A stretch of 12,584 nucleotides of DNA from JAKANM01 sp964356495 (GCA_964356495.1 CAYHHR010000027.1:1-12584); one strand, 5' to 3'; counted from the stretch's first letter, positions 6,419 to 12,282 are shown. Translations and numbers: made by a program. The notes: generated from the sequence alone by a model not told the origin.

Positions 6419-6985
6419 TCAATCGGCTCGATAGCTCCAGAGCCTTTCTTGAACCTTGTGAAAATCGACAGGGTCCAACTTCGGTTGGTGTAATTTGCCC
6501 CAGTTCCAGGTATCCAGAACCATTCTGAAATTTTCGGACACCTCTTTCGTGGATGTGGGCAGCGACGAGGCCCTGATCTCGGCCTGAAGGCAACCCAACT
6601 CGTAATTCGAAAAAATGCGGACAACTTGAAAGTCACCTACCAGTGCCGCATACTGCAAGGACCAGTCTGCCTCCTCTTTGGAAGCAATCTCACCTCCCAT
6701 CCGACCGTCCGGAAAAACGACACGCCCATGCTTTCCGCAGTCACAGAGTTGAAAATGGGCCATCCCGTTACGTACTGCCGACTTCTCACGGAGTGTACGG
6801 AGTGAATGATTTATTTCCCTGAAAAGTTTCGCCAGCGCGTAACCAACCAACACCGAGTTGGCCAGATAGACTCCAACCATCAGAACCTTTCCAACCCCAG
6901 TGGTTATCGACTCAAATACCCGCATGCAGATCGACAGATCCACCGACAGAGTGGCCACAGCCAACGCAGCGAAAACTTTCTTCAT
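6419..6985 (-). CDS. Membrane-anchored protein of unknown function, 188 aa
   Basis: The frame opens at 7057, but AAGGAG stands 8 bases before the ATG at 6985 and the promoter lies at 7029-7057, so the start is taken at 6985. Residues 4-24 are hydrophobic and could be a signal or anchor; a second hydrophobic stretch at about 30-54 ends in YALAKLF. A soluble part of about 130 residues follows, with CDCGKHGRVVFPDGRMGG near 81-98, then a segment rich in aromatic residues (WSLQYAALVGDFQVVRIF) and a C-terminal ERLWSYRAD. The Cys-x-Cys-Gly-x-His cluster could bind a metal, but only three ligands are evident. Not recognised as a known family. It has its own promoter and terminator and is not part of the infB operon. 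Confidence 0.75.
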   Translation of the reverse strand: MKKVFAALAVATLSVDLSICMRVFESITTGVGKVLMVGVYLANSVLVGYALAKLFREINHSLRTLREKSAVRNGMAHFQLCDCGKHGRVVFPDGRMGGEIASKEEADWSLQYAALVGDFQVVRIFSNYELGCLQAEIRASSLPTSTKEVSENFRMVLDTWNWGKLHQPKLDPVDFHKVQERLWSYRAD

Positions 6986-7028
6986 GAATTCTCCTTGCGG
7001 ATAGATGTAAGACAACTTAGCGATAGAT

Positions 7029-7057
7029 AACCTAGCGTAAAATTCAGGTTTTGTCAA
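7029..7057 (-). promoter_or_regulatory. Promoter of the 188-aa protein gene
   Basis: Minus strand TTGACA (7057-7052), 17 bp, TAGGTT (7034-7029). The -35 box is perfect, the -10 box weak. The leader would be about 35-40 nt, and AAGGAG follows before the ATG at 6985. Confidence 0.65.
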
Positions 7058-7098
7058 TCTTAATCACCCGCTTTTGGCAACAGATAACCGGCTGCGCG

Positions 7099-7212
7099 CC
7101 GGGAGGCGAGGAGGGGTTTGCCTTCCTTTGCGACTCGAAACGTTCGAACCGTCACGCATGCTCACAAGACGGCAAACCCCCTCTAACTCCCCCTTGGAAA
7201 GGGGGAGGAGCT
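7099..7212. repeat. MITE-like palindromic repeat, partial second copy
   Basis: Related to 2478-2602. It keeps GGGGTTTGCC, the central TTTGCGACTCGAAAC and GTCACG blocks, and the full right arm (GACGGCAAACCCC, then CTCTAACTCCCCCTTGG and AAAGGGGGAGGAG). The outer part of the left arm is lost. It lies just upstream of the truB promoter region. The central block is conserved even though it is not part of the arms, so it may be a functional core of the element. Confidence 0.75.
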
Positions 7213-7213
7213 C

Positions 7214-7242
7214 TTGAAAAAAAAATCAAAAACCGATACCAT
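7214..7242 (+). promoter_or_regulatory. Possible truB promoter
   Basis: TTGAAA (7214-7219), 17 bp, TACCAT (7237-7242), only 9 bases upstream of the truB ATG, immediately after the palindromic repeat. The match is moderate and the leader would be very short. Confidence 0.35.
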
Positions 7243-7251
7243 GCCGTTGCT

Positions 7252-8001
7252 ATGAAACTCGACCCAAACTTCCTCCTCATCAACAAACCCGCCGGCTGGA
7301 CCAGCTTTGATGTGGTTGGCTTTATCAGGAATAAAATCTCCCACTCCCCCATGACCCCCTCTCAGGCAGAGGGGGACAATAAAAAACGAAAACCAAAAGT
7401 AGGCCATGCCGGCACGCTCGACCCGTTCGCGACCGGCCTTCTCATCGTCGGCATTGGACGCGAAGCCACGAGGCGCCTCGATGAATTTAAAAACTTAAAA
7501 AAAACCTACCGCGCCACGATTCACCTTGGCGCTGTTTCCAATACAGATGACAAAACCGGAATTATAATCGAACAGATGGCGGCCAATGTTGACCAACCCA
7601 CCCCTACCCCGCCCAAGCGGGGAATTGAAAATATTTTAAAACAGCTGGTCGGAAAACAGGAACAGATCCCGCCGATGTTTTCCGCAAAATCTATCAGCGG
7701 CACAAGGCTCTATAAATTAGCCAGAAAAGGAGTGGAAGTTAAGCGAGAGCCGGCGCAAATCGAAATTTATGAAATCAAATTACTCCATTATATATATCCT
7801 AAACTCGAAATAGAACTTTCCTGCTCCACCGGAACCTACGTCCGAACCGTTGCGAGGACTATCGGAGAGAAGCTCGGCGTTGGCGGGTATTGCGAGGAAC
7901 TGGAACGCACCGCTATCGGCGACTTTCATTTGTCAGATGCCAGGAAGCCGGAAGATGTTGACCTCCGTCATTTTATTGACAATCACCCCTCATTATGGTA
8001 A
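7252..8001 (+). CDS. truB: tRNA pseudouridine(55) synthase TruB
   Basis: 249 aa enzyme that converts U55 in the T-loop of tRNAs to pseudouridine. The frame is open from 7051, but the upstream part is the palindromic repeat; MKLDPNFLLINKPAGWTSFD at 7252 matches the usual TruB N-terminus. Seen: VGHAGTLDPFATGLL with the catalytic Asp at residue 57, KTYRATIHLG (about 84-93), and CSTGTYVRTVARTIGEKLG near the C-terminal half. There is no room for a full PUA domain. Two repeat-derived inserts are visible: residues 32-47, from a hairpin at 7355-7375, and 115-125 (QPTPTPPKRGI), from the 31 bp repeat shared with mutM. No clear Shine-Dalgarno site. Confidence 0.96.
   Translation: MKLDPNFLLINKPAGWTSFDVVGFIRNKISHSPMTPSQAEGDNKKRKPKVGHAGTLDPFATGLLIVGIGREATRRLDEFKNLKKTYRATIHLGAVSNTDDKTGIIIEQMAANVDQPTPTPPKRGIENILKQLVGKQEQIPPMFSAKSISGTRLYKLARKGVEVKREPAQIEIYEIKLLHYIYPKLEIELSCSTGTYVRTVARTIGEKLGVGGYCEELERTAIGDFHLSDARKPEDVDLRHFIDNHPSLW
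7355..7375. repeat. In-frame palindrome inside truB (perfect 8 bp stem)
   Basis: CCCCCTCT, a 5 nt loop and AGAGGGGG, within an insert of about 15 residues that separates the N-terminal strand of TruB from its catalytic TLDP motif. In E. coli TruB this linker is much shorter, so the palindrome looks like an added segment. Confidence 0.7.
7595..7625. repeat. 31 bp repeat inside truB, shared with mutM
   Basis: Matches 3276-3306 at 30 of 31 bases, with the CCCCGC/GCGGGG hairpin. Here it reads as QPTPTPPKRGI between two conserved parts of TruB. Confidence 0.85.
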
Positions 8002-8136
8002 TCTAAAATCAGGTTTAATTATTTTGGATATCAGTTTCTAATTCGAAGAAAAAGGTTTGTCATGCCTATCCGTTCCGTAATTATTATGACTTTCATTCAA
8101 CATCGAGCAAAAACTTCAGTAAAAATCTCAAACCAA

Positions 8137-8150
8137 GCGGCCTAAGCCGC
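8137..8150. other. Small GC-rich hairpin upstream of rny
   Basis: GCGGC-CTAA-GCCGC, in the 205 bp between truB and rny. No T-run follows on either strand, so it is not an evident terminator. Nothing else in this gap is recognised; a 27-codon ORF at 8061-8144 has no support. Confidence 0.4.
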
Positions 8151-8206
8151 GGCTCTTGTTGTATTCTTCAATTTTAGATCCCGATGCCAATAGGGTATAT
8201 TTTTGT

Positions 8207-9736
8207 ATGAACAACGCACTATTGCTAGTCGCGATCATCCTCGCTACTGCCGGTATCGCGGGCGCTGTCGGTTACCAACTTCGCAAGAAAATTGCGAGGT
8301 CGATCGCCAACTCGCTCGAAGCCAAAGCCGAACAAGTCATGACTGAGGCGAAGAACAAGCATCAGTCGATAATTCTGGAAGCCAAAGAAAAAGCCGTCCA
8401 GTTTCTCGACGACGCCAAAAAGGAGGAGCAACGGCTCCGACAAGAAGTCATCGCGGAAAAACAGCGTCTCGAAAAACGCGAGAACATGTTTGATCAGAAG
8501 CTTCTCGAGTTCCAGAACAACCAAACAAAGCTTCAGGAAAAACTTGACCAGGTCGGCCAAGTTAAATTAGAAATCGAAAAAATCCGCGAACAGCAGCTAG
8601 CCACCCTCCAACAAGTCGCCGGTATGACCAAAGCCGAGGCGATGGAACTCATCATGAAGAAAGTCGAAGAGACCAGCAAGACCGATCTCATGGTCAGAGT
8701 CATGAAACTTGAAAAAGAATCTTCTGAAGTTTTCGACGACAAAGCGCGCAACCTCGTGGTAGATGCTATTCAGCGCTGCGCCTCCTCGCACGCCGCCGAA
8801 AATACTTCTTCAATGGTAAATATTCCGAGCGAAGAGATGAAGGGCCGCATCATCGGCAAGGAAGGCCGCAACATTAAAACCATCGAAAAACTTACCGGCT
8901 GTGAAATCGTCATCGACGACACGCCGGACTCGATTGTTATCTCCGGCTTCTCCACTATTCGCCGCCAGATCGCGAAACTAGCGATCGAAAAACTTATTCT
9001 TGATGGCCGCATCCAGCCGGCCCGCATCGAAGAATTTGTCGAAAAAGCCAAACAAGATCTTTCGCTCGATATTAAAAAAGCCGGCGAAGAAGCGCTCTAC
9101 AAAATGGGCATCACCGGCATTGACCCAAAACTTGTAAACATCGTCGGTCGTCTAAAGTATCGCACGAGCTATGGTCAGAGCGTGATGAATCACTCGATGG
9201 AAGTTGGTTTCCTTTCGGGACTCATCGCTTCCGAACTTGGCCTCAACGCCTCGCTCGCAAAGAAGTGCGGCTTTTTCCACGACATCGGTAAAGCAGTCGA
9301 TCATGAAACACAAGGTTCGCATCCTGAGATCGGCCACATGATCCTCAAAAAATTCAACATGGAGGAAGATATTTGCCAGGCCGCTCTCACCCACCACAAC
9401 GACAAAACCTTCAACATTTACTCCGCGGTCGCGAAGGCCGCTGACGCGATTTCAGCCTCACGAATCGGCGCGCGCCGCGATAGCTATGAACAATACATCA
9501 CCCGCCTCCAGGACCTCGAGAAGACCGCCGGCGGTTTCCCTGGTATCGATAAAGTTTACGCTATCCAAGCCGGCCGAGAAGTGCGCGTCTTCGTTAAACC
9601 AAACGAAATTGACGATTATTCCGCGTTTCAGTTAGCCAAAGATATCGCGCACAAGATTGAGCAGGAACTCAAGTATCCTGGCGAAATTCGCGTGTCAGTT
9701 ATTCGCGAAACCCGCGTCGTTGAATACGCGAAGTAA
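8207..9736 (+). CDS. rny: Ribonuclease Y
   Basis: 509 aa membrane-anchored endoribonuclease that starts mRNA decay, close to the usual 520 aa. The frame opens at 8156, but MNNALLLVAIILATAGIAGA at 8207 gives the normal N-terminal transmembrane helix (about residues 4-23). Seen: a long Lys/Glu/Gln-rich coiled coil at about 30-150, a KH RNA-binding domain with GRIIGKEGRNIKTIEKLTG at about 212-230, and an HD phosphohydrolase domain with MNHSMEVGFLSG, FFHDIGKAVDHE (catalytic His-Asp near 357-358) and ALTHHND. The C-terminal part (SVIRETRVVEYAK) is complete. No strong Shine-Dalgarno site or promoter is seen. It follows truB on the same strand after about 205 bp. Confidence 0.97.
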   Translation: MNNALLLVAIILATAGIAGAVGYQLRKKIARSIANSLEAKAEQVMTEAKNKHQSIILEAKEKAVQFLDDAKKEEQRLRQEVIAEKQRLEKRENMFDQKLLEFQNNQTKLQEKLDQVGQVKLEIEKIREQQLATLQQVAGMTKAEAMELIMKKVEETSKTDLMVRVMKLEKESSEVFDDKARNLVVDAIQRCASSHAAENTSSMVNIPSEEMKGRIIGKEGRNIKTIEKLTGCEIVIDDTPDSIVISGFSTIRRQIAKLAIEKLILDGRIQPARIEEFVEKAKQDLSLDIKKAGEEALYKMGITGIDPKLVNIVGRLKYRTSYGQSVMNHSMEVGFLSGLIASELGLNASLAKKCGFFHDIGKAVDHETQGSHPEIGHMILKKFNMEEDICQAALTHHNDKTFNIYSAVAKAADAISASRIGARRDSYEQYITRLQDLEKTAGGFPGIDKVYAIQAGREVRVFVKPNEIDDYSAFQLAKDIAHKIEQELKYPGEIRVSVIRETRVVEYAK

Positions 9737-9738
9737 AA

Positions 9739-9776
9739 GTCTATAAAGTCATAAAGTCCGTAAAGTCTATAAAGTC
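9739..9776. repeat. Left inverted repeat of the S23-type unit (four 9 bp sub-repeats)
   Basis: Four tandem units close to TATAAAGTC, starting right after the rny stop codon. Its reverse complement recurs with a few mismatches at 10146-10185, on the far side of the four-helix-bundle ORF. Confidence 0.75.
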
Positions 9777-9791
9777 GTGATTTTTGGTATT

Positions 9792-10148
9792 ATGAAGATT
9801 GAAAAATTTGAAGATATAATCGCCTGGCAAAAGGCAAGGGAACTTACCATTTCGCTTTATGCGGCACTGAAAAATAACAGAGATTTTTCCTTCAAGGACC
9901 AAATGTTACGAGCAAGCGTCTCCATAATGAACAATATAGCAGAAGGTTTTGAAAGACGTGGTGATAAAGAATTAAGTCATTTTCTTTTTATTGCCAAAGG
10001 ATCATGCGGGGAATTAAGATCTATGCTATACTTAGCAAAAGATTTGAAATATTTTGAAGTTGGACAGTTAGAAAACTATAACAAATTAACACTTGATATC
10101 TCGCGCCTATTGTCGGCATTTATAACATCGATAAATAAAAACATTTGA
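9792..10148 (+). CDS. S23-type four-helix bundle protein
   Basis: 118 aa from ATG 9792; an in-frame GTG at 9777 lies inside the left repeat and is less likely. Seen: KIEKFEDIIAWQKARELT, then FKDQMLRASVSIMNNIAEGF, then GSCGELRSMLYLAKDLKY, the order typical of the S23/four-helix-bundle family (proteins encoded in 23S rRNA intervening sequences, also related to Avd of diversity-generating retroelements). The family binds nucleic acid, but its exact role is unclear. Unusually, the gene is tightly bracketed by inverted repeats (9739-9776 and 10146-10185), and its stop codon overlaps the right repeat. The gene is more AT-rich than rny. No reverse transcriptase is nearby. Confidence 0.88.
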   Translation: MKIEKFEDIIAWQKARELTISLYAALKNNRDFSFKDQMLRASVSIMNNIAEGFERRGDKELSHFLFIAKGSCGELRSMLYLAKDLKYFEVGQLENYNKLTLDISRLLSAFITSINKNI

Positions 10149-10185
10149 CTTTATGGACGTTATAGACTTTAAGGACTTTATGGAC
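10146..10185. repeat. Right inverted repeat of the S23-type unit
   Basis: Reverse complement of the left repeat with a few mismatches, made of GACTTTATGGAC-type units. The full unit from 9739 to 10185 is about 447 bp and contains only the S23-type gene. Confidence 0.75.
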
Positions 10186-10228
10186 CTATCTCCCATGTGG
10201 ACGCATAAACTAGCCAAAAAAATAGAGA

Positions 10229-10282
10229 CATGATATACTAAAACAAGTTAATAAAAAATAATCTTTAATTAGAAAGGTGGTG
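10229..10282 (+). promoter_or_regulatory. Promoter and ribosome binding site of the HU gene
   Basis: Extended -10 element TGATATACT (TATACT at 10234-10239) with no good -35 box, an AT-rich leader of about 40 nt, then AAAGGTGGTG about 6 bases before the ATG at 10287, the best Shine-Dalgarno site among the conserved genes here. High expression would fit a nucleoid protein. Confidence 0.65.
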
Positions 10283-10286
10283 AATT

Positions 10287-10562
10287 ATGAATAAAGCTGA
10301 ATTATCACAGGTTCTCGCGGAAAAATTGAAAGTGTCCAAGCGTGAAGGCGAAGACATGGTCAATGCTTTCGTTGAAACCGTCACCGAAACTTTGAAGAGT
10401 GGTGGAGAAGTGGTTTTGACTGGCTTCGGCGCTTTCAGCGTGAAACAACGCGCAGCCCGCGTCGGCGTAAATCCACAACATCCAGAACAAAAAATTCAAA
10501 TCCCAGCCGTTAAAGTTCCAAAATTCAAAGCTGGCAAGGCTCTCAAAGACGCCCTAAAATAG
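10287..10562 (+). CDS. HU-family DNA-binding protein
   Basis: 91 aa histone-like protein, the usual HU/IHF length, that dimerises and bends DNA. Seen: MNKAELSQVLAEKLKVSKRE as the N-terminal helices, then GGEVVLTGFGAFSVKQRAAR (the conserved GFG turn), the DNA-binding arm with the proline-containing IQIPAVKVPKF, and the terminal helix GKALKDALK. HU is more likely than IHF because the gene stands alone in a minimal genome, but sequence alone does not separate them fully. It is monocistronic: own promoter, strong ribosome site and a terminator 24 bases after the stop. Confidence 0.95.
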   Translation: MNKAELSQVLAEKLKVSKREGEDMVNAFVETVTETLKSGGEVVLTGFGAFSVKQRAARVGVNPQHPEQKIQIPAVKVPKFKAGKALKDALK

Positions 10563-10585
10563 TCCACTACAAATTTACGTACTAA

Positions 10586-10616
10586 AAATCCTCCGTGCAA
10601 ACGGGGGATTTTTTTA
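10586..10616 (+). terminator. Intrinsic terminator of the HU gene
   Basis: Stem AATCCTCCG with CGGGGGATT (one G-T pair), loop TGCAAA, then seven T. It lies about 24 bases after the stop. Confidence 0.9.
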
Positions 10617-10619
10617 ATC

Positions 10620-10686
10620 GAAAAAACCAGACGCCGATATTATTTCCAAACATTTAGAAACATTATCGGTGGACGTCTGGTTTTAG
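10620..10686 (-). terminator. Long inverted repeat, terminator of the minus-strand orphan operon
   Basis: AAAACCAGACG and CGTCTGGTTTT form an 11 bp outer stem, with CCGATA and TATCGG inside, around about 24 nt. On the minus strand it ends in six T, 16 bases or so after the 192-aa gene. The outer stem also has a T-run on the plus strand, so it could act both ways. Confidence 0.7.
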
Positions 10687-10701
10687 CGCGCCACCTTTTT
10701 T

Positions 10702-11280
10702 TCAATTTCGGAGCTTAGTGTCGTCATTAGACACTTCCAACTCAGCCCTCAGAGTGAACTTCGCCGGCTTGAAGTGATCCCCCATCCAGACTCCTGAAAA
10801 AGAATGGAGTCCAGGACTGCAACCATCGCGTATGCAGACAATTACACCCTGGCTGTCACCCTCGCCGACAGTCGTCTTCCATTCCGCCTTGTACTTATTG
10901 TCGTCGGGGAAAACAGCTACAATACTTTTCGGCCTGATAGGGCGGCCGCAGAGAGCGCAGCGAATAAGCGAAGAGCGCAATCGCTTTAGGTGACAGTCCC
11001 CACAAAACTCTCGTTGCTGAAGAAGATCAGAGTCCACTTGAAATATTTCACCAAACGCGACGAGCGTGAATCGCTCAGCATCAGGGTGACCACACTTGTG
11101 GTCAACTATTTGACCCTCTCGATCTACCACTTCGCAGAGGTCGGAACGCGAGATTATCGGCTCTGGCGCCAATTCAGACATCTCTTCCGGCGTCGGTTCC
11201 GGGTCGGGAGCACTCGCGACCGTAGTCGACGTTCTGCTTCCCATCAAACGAACCCACAAACTCTTTATCAATCCAAACAT
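10702..11280 (-). CDS. Cys-rich protein of unknown function, 192 aa
   Basis: Not recognised. Start chosen at 11280 because AGGAGAAG stands 5 bases upstream. The first 45 residues are polar and Pro/Ser/Glu-rich (APDPEPTPEEMSELAPEP), likely disordered. The rest has paired ligands: C63-x-H65, C93-x2-C96, C108-x2-C111 and C149-x4-C154, plus H97 and H159. This fits two small zinc-binding sites, with CGDCH and CALCGRP as treble-clef-like knuckles, but the fold is unknown. No membrane segment. It is the second gene of an operon, 16 bp after the 120-aa membrane protein gene. Confidence 0.75.
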   Translation of the reverse strand: MFGLIKSLWVRLMGSRTSTTVASAPDPEPTPEEMSELAPEPIISRSDLCEVVDREGQIVDHKCGHPDAERFTLVAFGEIFQVDSDLLQQREFCGDCHLKRLRSSLIRCALCGRPIRPKSIVAVFPDDNKYKAEWKTTVGEGDSQGVIVCIRDGCSPGLHSFSGVWMGDHFKPAKFTLRAELEVSNDDTKLRN

Positions 11281-11296
11281 GGCGCTTCTCCTTTTT

Positions 11297-11659
11297 TTAG
11301 GATCGATCCCGAATCGATCGATCGAGTTGCTTTTGGATCACTTCCGCCAGTTGACCGACGGTCACTAACTTTTGAGCACCGCTGATCACAAGATTTGTCC
11401 GATGCCGATGCATGGCCGCCAGAATAGCGAAACACACCTCATTATAGGAAATCTGAGAATCACGACTGAGCGTTTCCGGTTTTACGTTTCTCTCTACTGC
11501 CAACTGGAGGATTAACCCCTCCTCGACAGCCTTGAGGGTCCGCGACTTTTTCTTTTGTTCCTCTGCAGCCGCTCCTTTATTCGCAAGACGCTGGTTGCGC
11601 AGGGTGAAAAACACCACCGTCGCACAAAACAGAACTACCGTCAAGATCAAAGCTTGCAT
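11297..11659 (-). CDS. Single-pass membrane protein of unknown function, 120 aa
   Basis: Not recognised. The start at 11659 has AAAGGAG 7 bases upstream and a promoter at 11698-11726. Residues 2-20 (QALILTVVLFCATVVFFTL) form one membrane helix followed by a basic stretch, so the remaining 100 residues should be cytoplasmic. The soluble part is helical, with EEQKKKSRTLKAVEEGL, then SYNEVCFAILAAMHRHRTNL and a C-terminal LVTVGQLAEVIQKQLD, which resembles an acyl-carrier- or helix-bundle-like end, but no family can be named. First gene of a two-gene operon with the 192-aa Cys-rich protein. Confidence 0.75.
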   Translation of the reverse strand: MQALILTVVLFCATVVFFTLRNQRLANKGAAAEEQKKKSRTLKAVEEGLILQLAVERNVKPETLSRDSQISYNEVCFAILAAMHRHRTNLVISGAQKLVTVGQLAEVIQKQLDRSIRDRS

Positions 11660-11697
11660 GTGGTGCTCCTTTGAAATTTCGTGAATGCAACTGGGGA

Positions 11698-11726
11698 ATC
11701 TTATAACCGACCGGATAAATTGTCAA
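11698..11726 (-). promoter_or_regulatory. Promoter of the orphan two-gene operon
   Basis: Minus strand TTGACA (11726-11721), 17 bp, TAAGAT (11703-11698). It is divergent from the tRNA-Glu promoter, whose -35 box starts 16 bp away. Confidence 0.75.
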
Positions 11727-11741
11727 TTTATCACAATTGGA

Positions 11742-11770
11742 TTGACTTTTCTGAAAAAAACTGATACTAT
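11742..11770 (+). promoter_or_regulatory. Promoter of the tRNA-Glu locus
   Basis: TTGACT (11742-11747), 17 bp, TACTAT (11765-11770) with an upstream TG (extended -10). It is the only strong promoter seen ahead of the intact tRNA, which would then be made from a transcript passing through the broken copy and the GIY-YIG gene. Confidence 0.85.
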
Positions 11771-11801
11771 GTCAAACATTCACATAGACGGCCCCATCGT
11801 C

Positions 11802-11853
11802 TCACCCTTACGGGTGATGTCCTGCATTTGAGATTTTATAATGCGGAGGGCCA
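11802..11853 (+). repeat. Hairpin element E1 in the D-loop region
   Basis: 52 bp, TCACCCTT at the left and GGAGGGCCA at the right. It contains CACCC-TTAC-GGGTG and a second stem with GCAT/ATGC. Diverged member of the family at 11877, 12333, 12475 and 12530. Confidence 0.7.
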
Positions 11854-11876
11854 TAATGGTTAGGACATTGCCCTTT

Positions 11877-11923
11877 TCACCCTCGCGGGTGATCCCCCGC
11901 TTCTGATTTTTTTGTGGGGGGGA
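11877..11923 (+). repeat. Hairpin element E2 in the anticodon loop
   Basis: 47 bp between CCCTTT and CAAGGCG. It holds CACCC-TCGC-GGGTG, then TCCCCC and GGGGGA arms around an AT-rich loop with seven T. Nearly identical to E3 and E5. Confidence 0.8.
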
Positions 11924-11939
11924 CAAGGCGAAAATATGT

Positions 11940-12197
11940 ATGTTTTACGTTTATTTGTTACAAAGTATAGCAGAGCGGCGGTGGACATATGTAGGTAGTT
12001 GCGATGACCTGCGCGCCAGGTTTAAGCGGCACAATGCTGGTCAAGTACAATCAACGAAAGCGCGTCGACCATACAAATTAGCATACTACGAAGCCTACAG
12101 CGAAAAAACTGACGCGCGAAAACGTGAACTGGAATTAAAAAATAGTTGGTCAAAAAAACAAGAACTACTAAAGAGATTAGAGAATAGTCTAAAGTAA
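11940..12197 (+). CDS. Small GIY-YIG endonuclease-like protein
   Basis: 85 aa single-domain GIY-YIG (URI) protein of the COG2827/YhbQ type. Seen: FYVYLLQSIAERRWTYVGSC, where the YVYLL and TYVGS strands carry the GIY-YIG signature, then DDLRARFKRHNAGQ with the catalytic Arg, TKARRPYKLAYYEAY with the conserved Glu, and the helix DARKRELELKN. All key residues of the family appear present. Such proteins are metal-dependent DNA endonucleases or relatives; many are common in CPR genomes, and I recall them next to tRNA genes. Here the start codon follows 4 bases after the broken tRNA-Glu copy, and an intact tRNA-Glu starts 8 bases after the stop codon. No Shine-Dalgarno site. Confidence 0.9.
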   Translation: MFYVYLLQSIAERRWTYVGSCDDLRARFKRHNAGQVQSTKARRPYKLAYYEAYSEKTDARKRELELKNSWSKKQELLKRLENSLK

Positions 12198-12204
12198 GAA
12201 AATT

Positions 12205-12276
12205 GGCCCCATCGTCTAATGGTTAGGACATTGCCCTTTCAAGGCGAAAATACGGGTTCGATCCCCGTTGGGGCTA
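12205..12276 (+). tRNA. tRNA-Glu(UUC), intact
   Basis: 72 nt, foldable as a cloverleaf: acceptor GGCCCCA with TGGGGCT (first pair G-U), D arm GTCTAATGGTTAGGAC, anticodon stem TTGCC with GGCGA, loop CTTTCAA (anticodon UUC), T arm ACGGG-TTCGATC-CCCGT, discriminator A. CCA is not encoded. It matches bacterial tRNA-Glu throughout. A terminator follows at 12283. It is the only complete copy in the window. Confidence 0.95.
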
Positions 12277-12282
12277 CGGAGA

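Larger units (their letters stand above)
11790..11936 (+). pseudogene. Broken tRNA-Glu copy (5' two-thirds) with two hairpin inserts
   Basis: Without the inserts it matches bases 1-48 of the intact tRNA at 12205: acceptor strand GGCCCCA, D arm, anticodon arm and GGCGAAAATA. One insert (11802-11853) splits the D-loop edge, the other (11877-11923) splits the anticodon between its second U and its C. The T arm and the 3' acceptor strand are absent; the similarity ends at 11936 and the GIY-YIG ORF begins 4 bases later. It cannot make a tRNA by itself. Confidence 0.85.

Noticed and set aside
8061..8144. 27-codon ORF between truB and rny with a weak AAGG upstream
   Set aside because: Too short, no membrane segment or known motif, no promoter or terminator that would support it.
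9792..10148. Diversity-generating retroelement, because the S23-type protein resembles Avd
   Set aside because: No reverse transcriptase, template repeat or variable repeat is found nearby.
10804..11385. Plus-strand ORFs opposite the Cys-rich protein gene
   Set aside because: Minus-strand genes here have promoter, Shine-Dalgarno sites and terminator; the plus-strand frames have none.
11802..11823. Guanidine-II (mini-ykkC) riboswitch because of ACGG/ACGA in hairpin 1
   Set aside because: The ACGR bases are not the whole tetraloop but run into the stem, the copies E2, E3 and E5 lack them, and no matching gene lies downstream.
11877..11923. Self-splicing intron in tRNA-Glu
   Set aside because: At 47 bp it is too short for a group I or II intron, and bacteria have no known splicing endonuclease of the archaeal type. 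An intact tRNA is also present.
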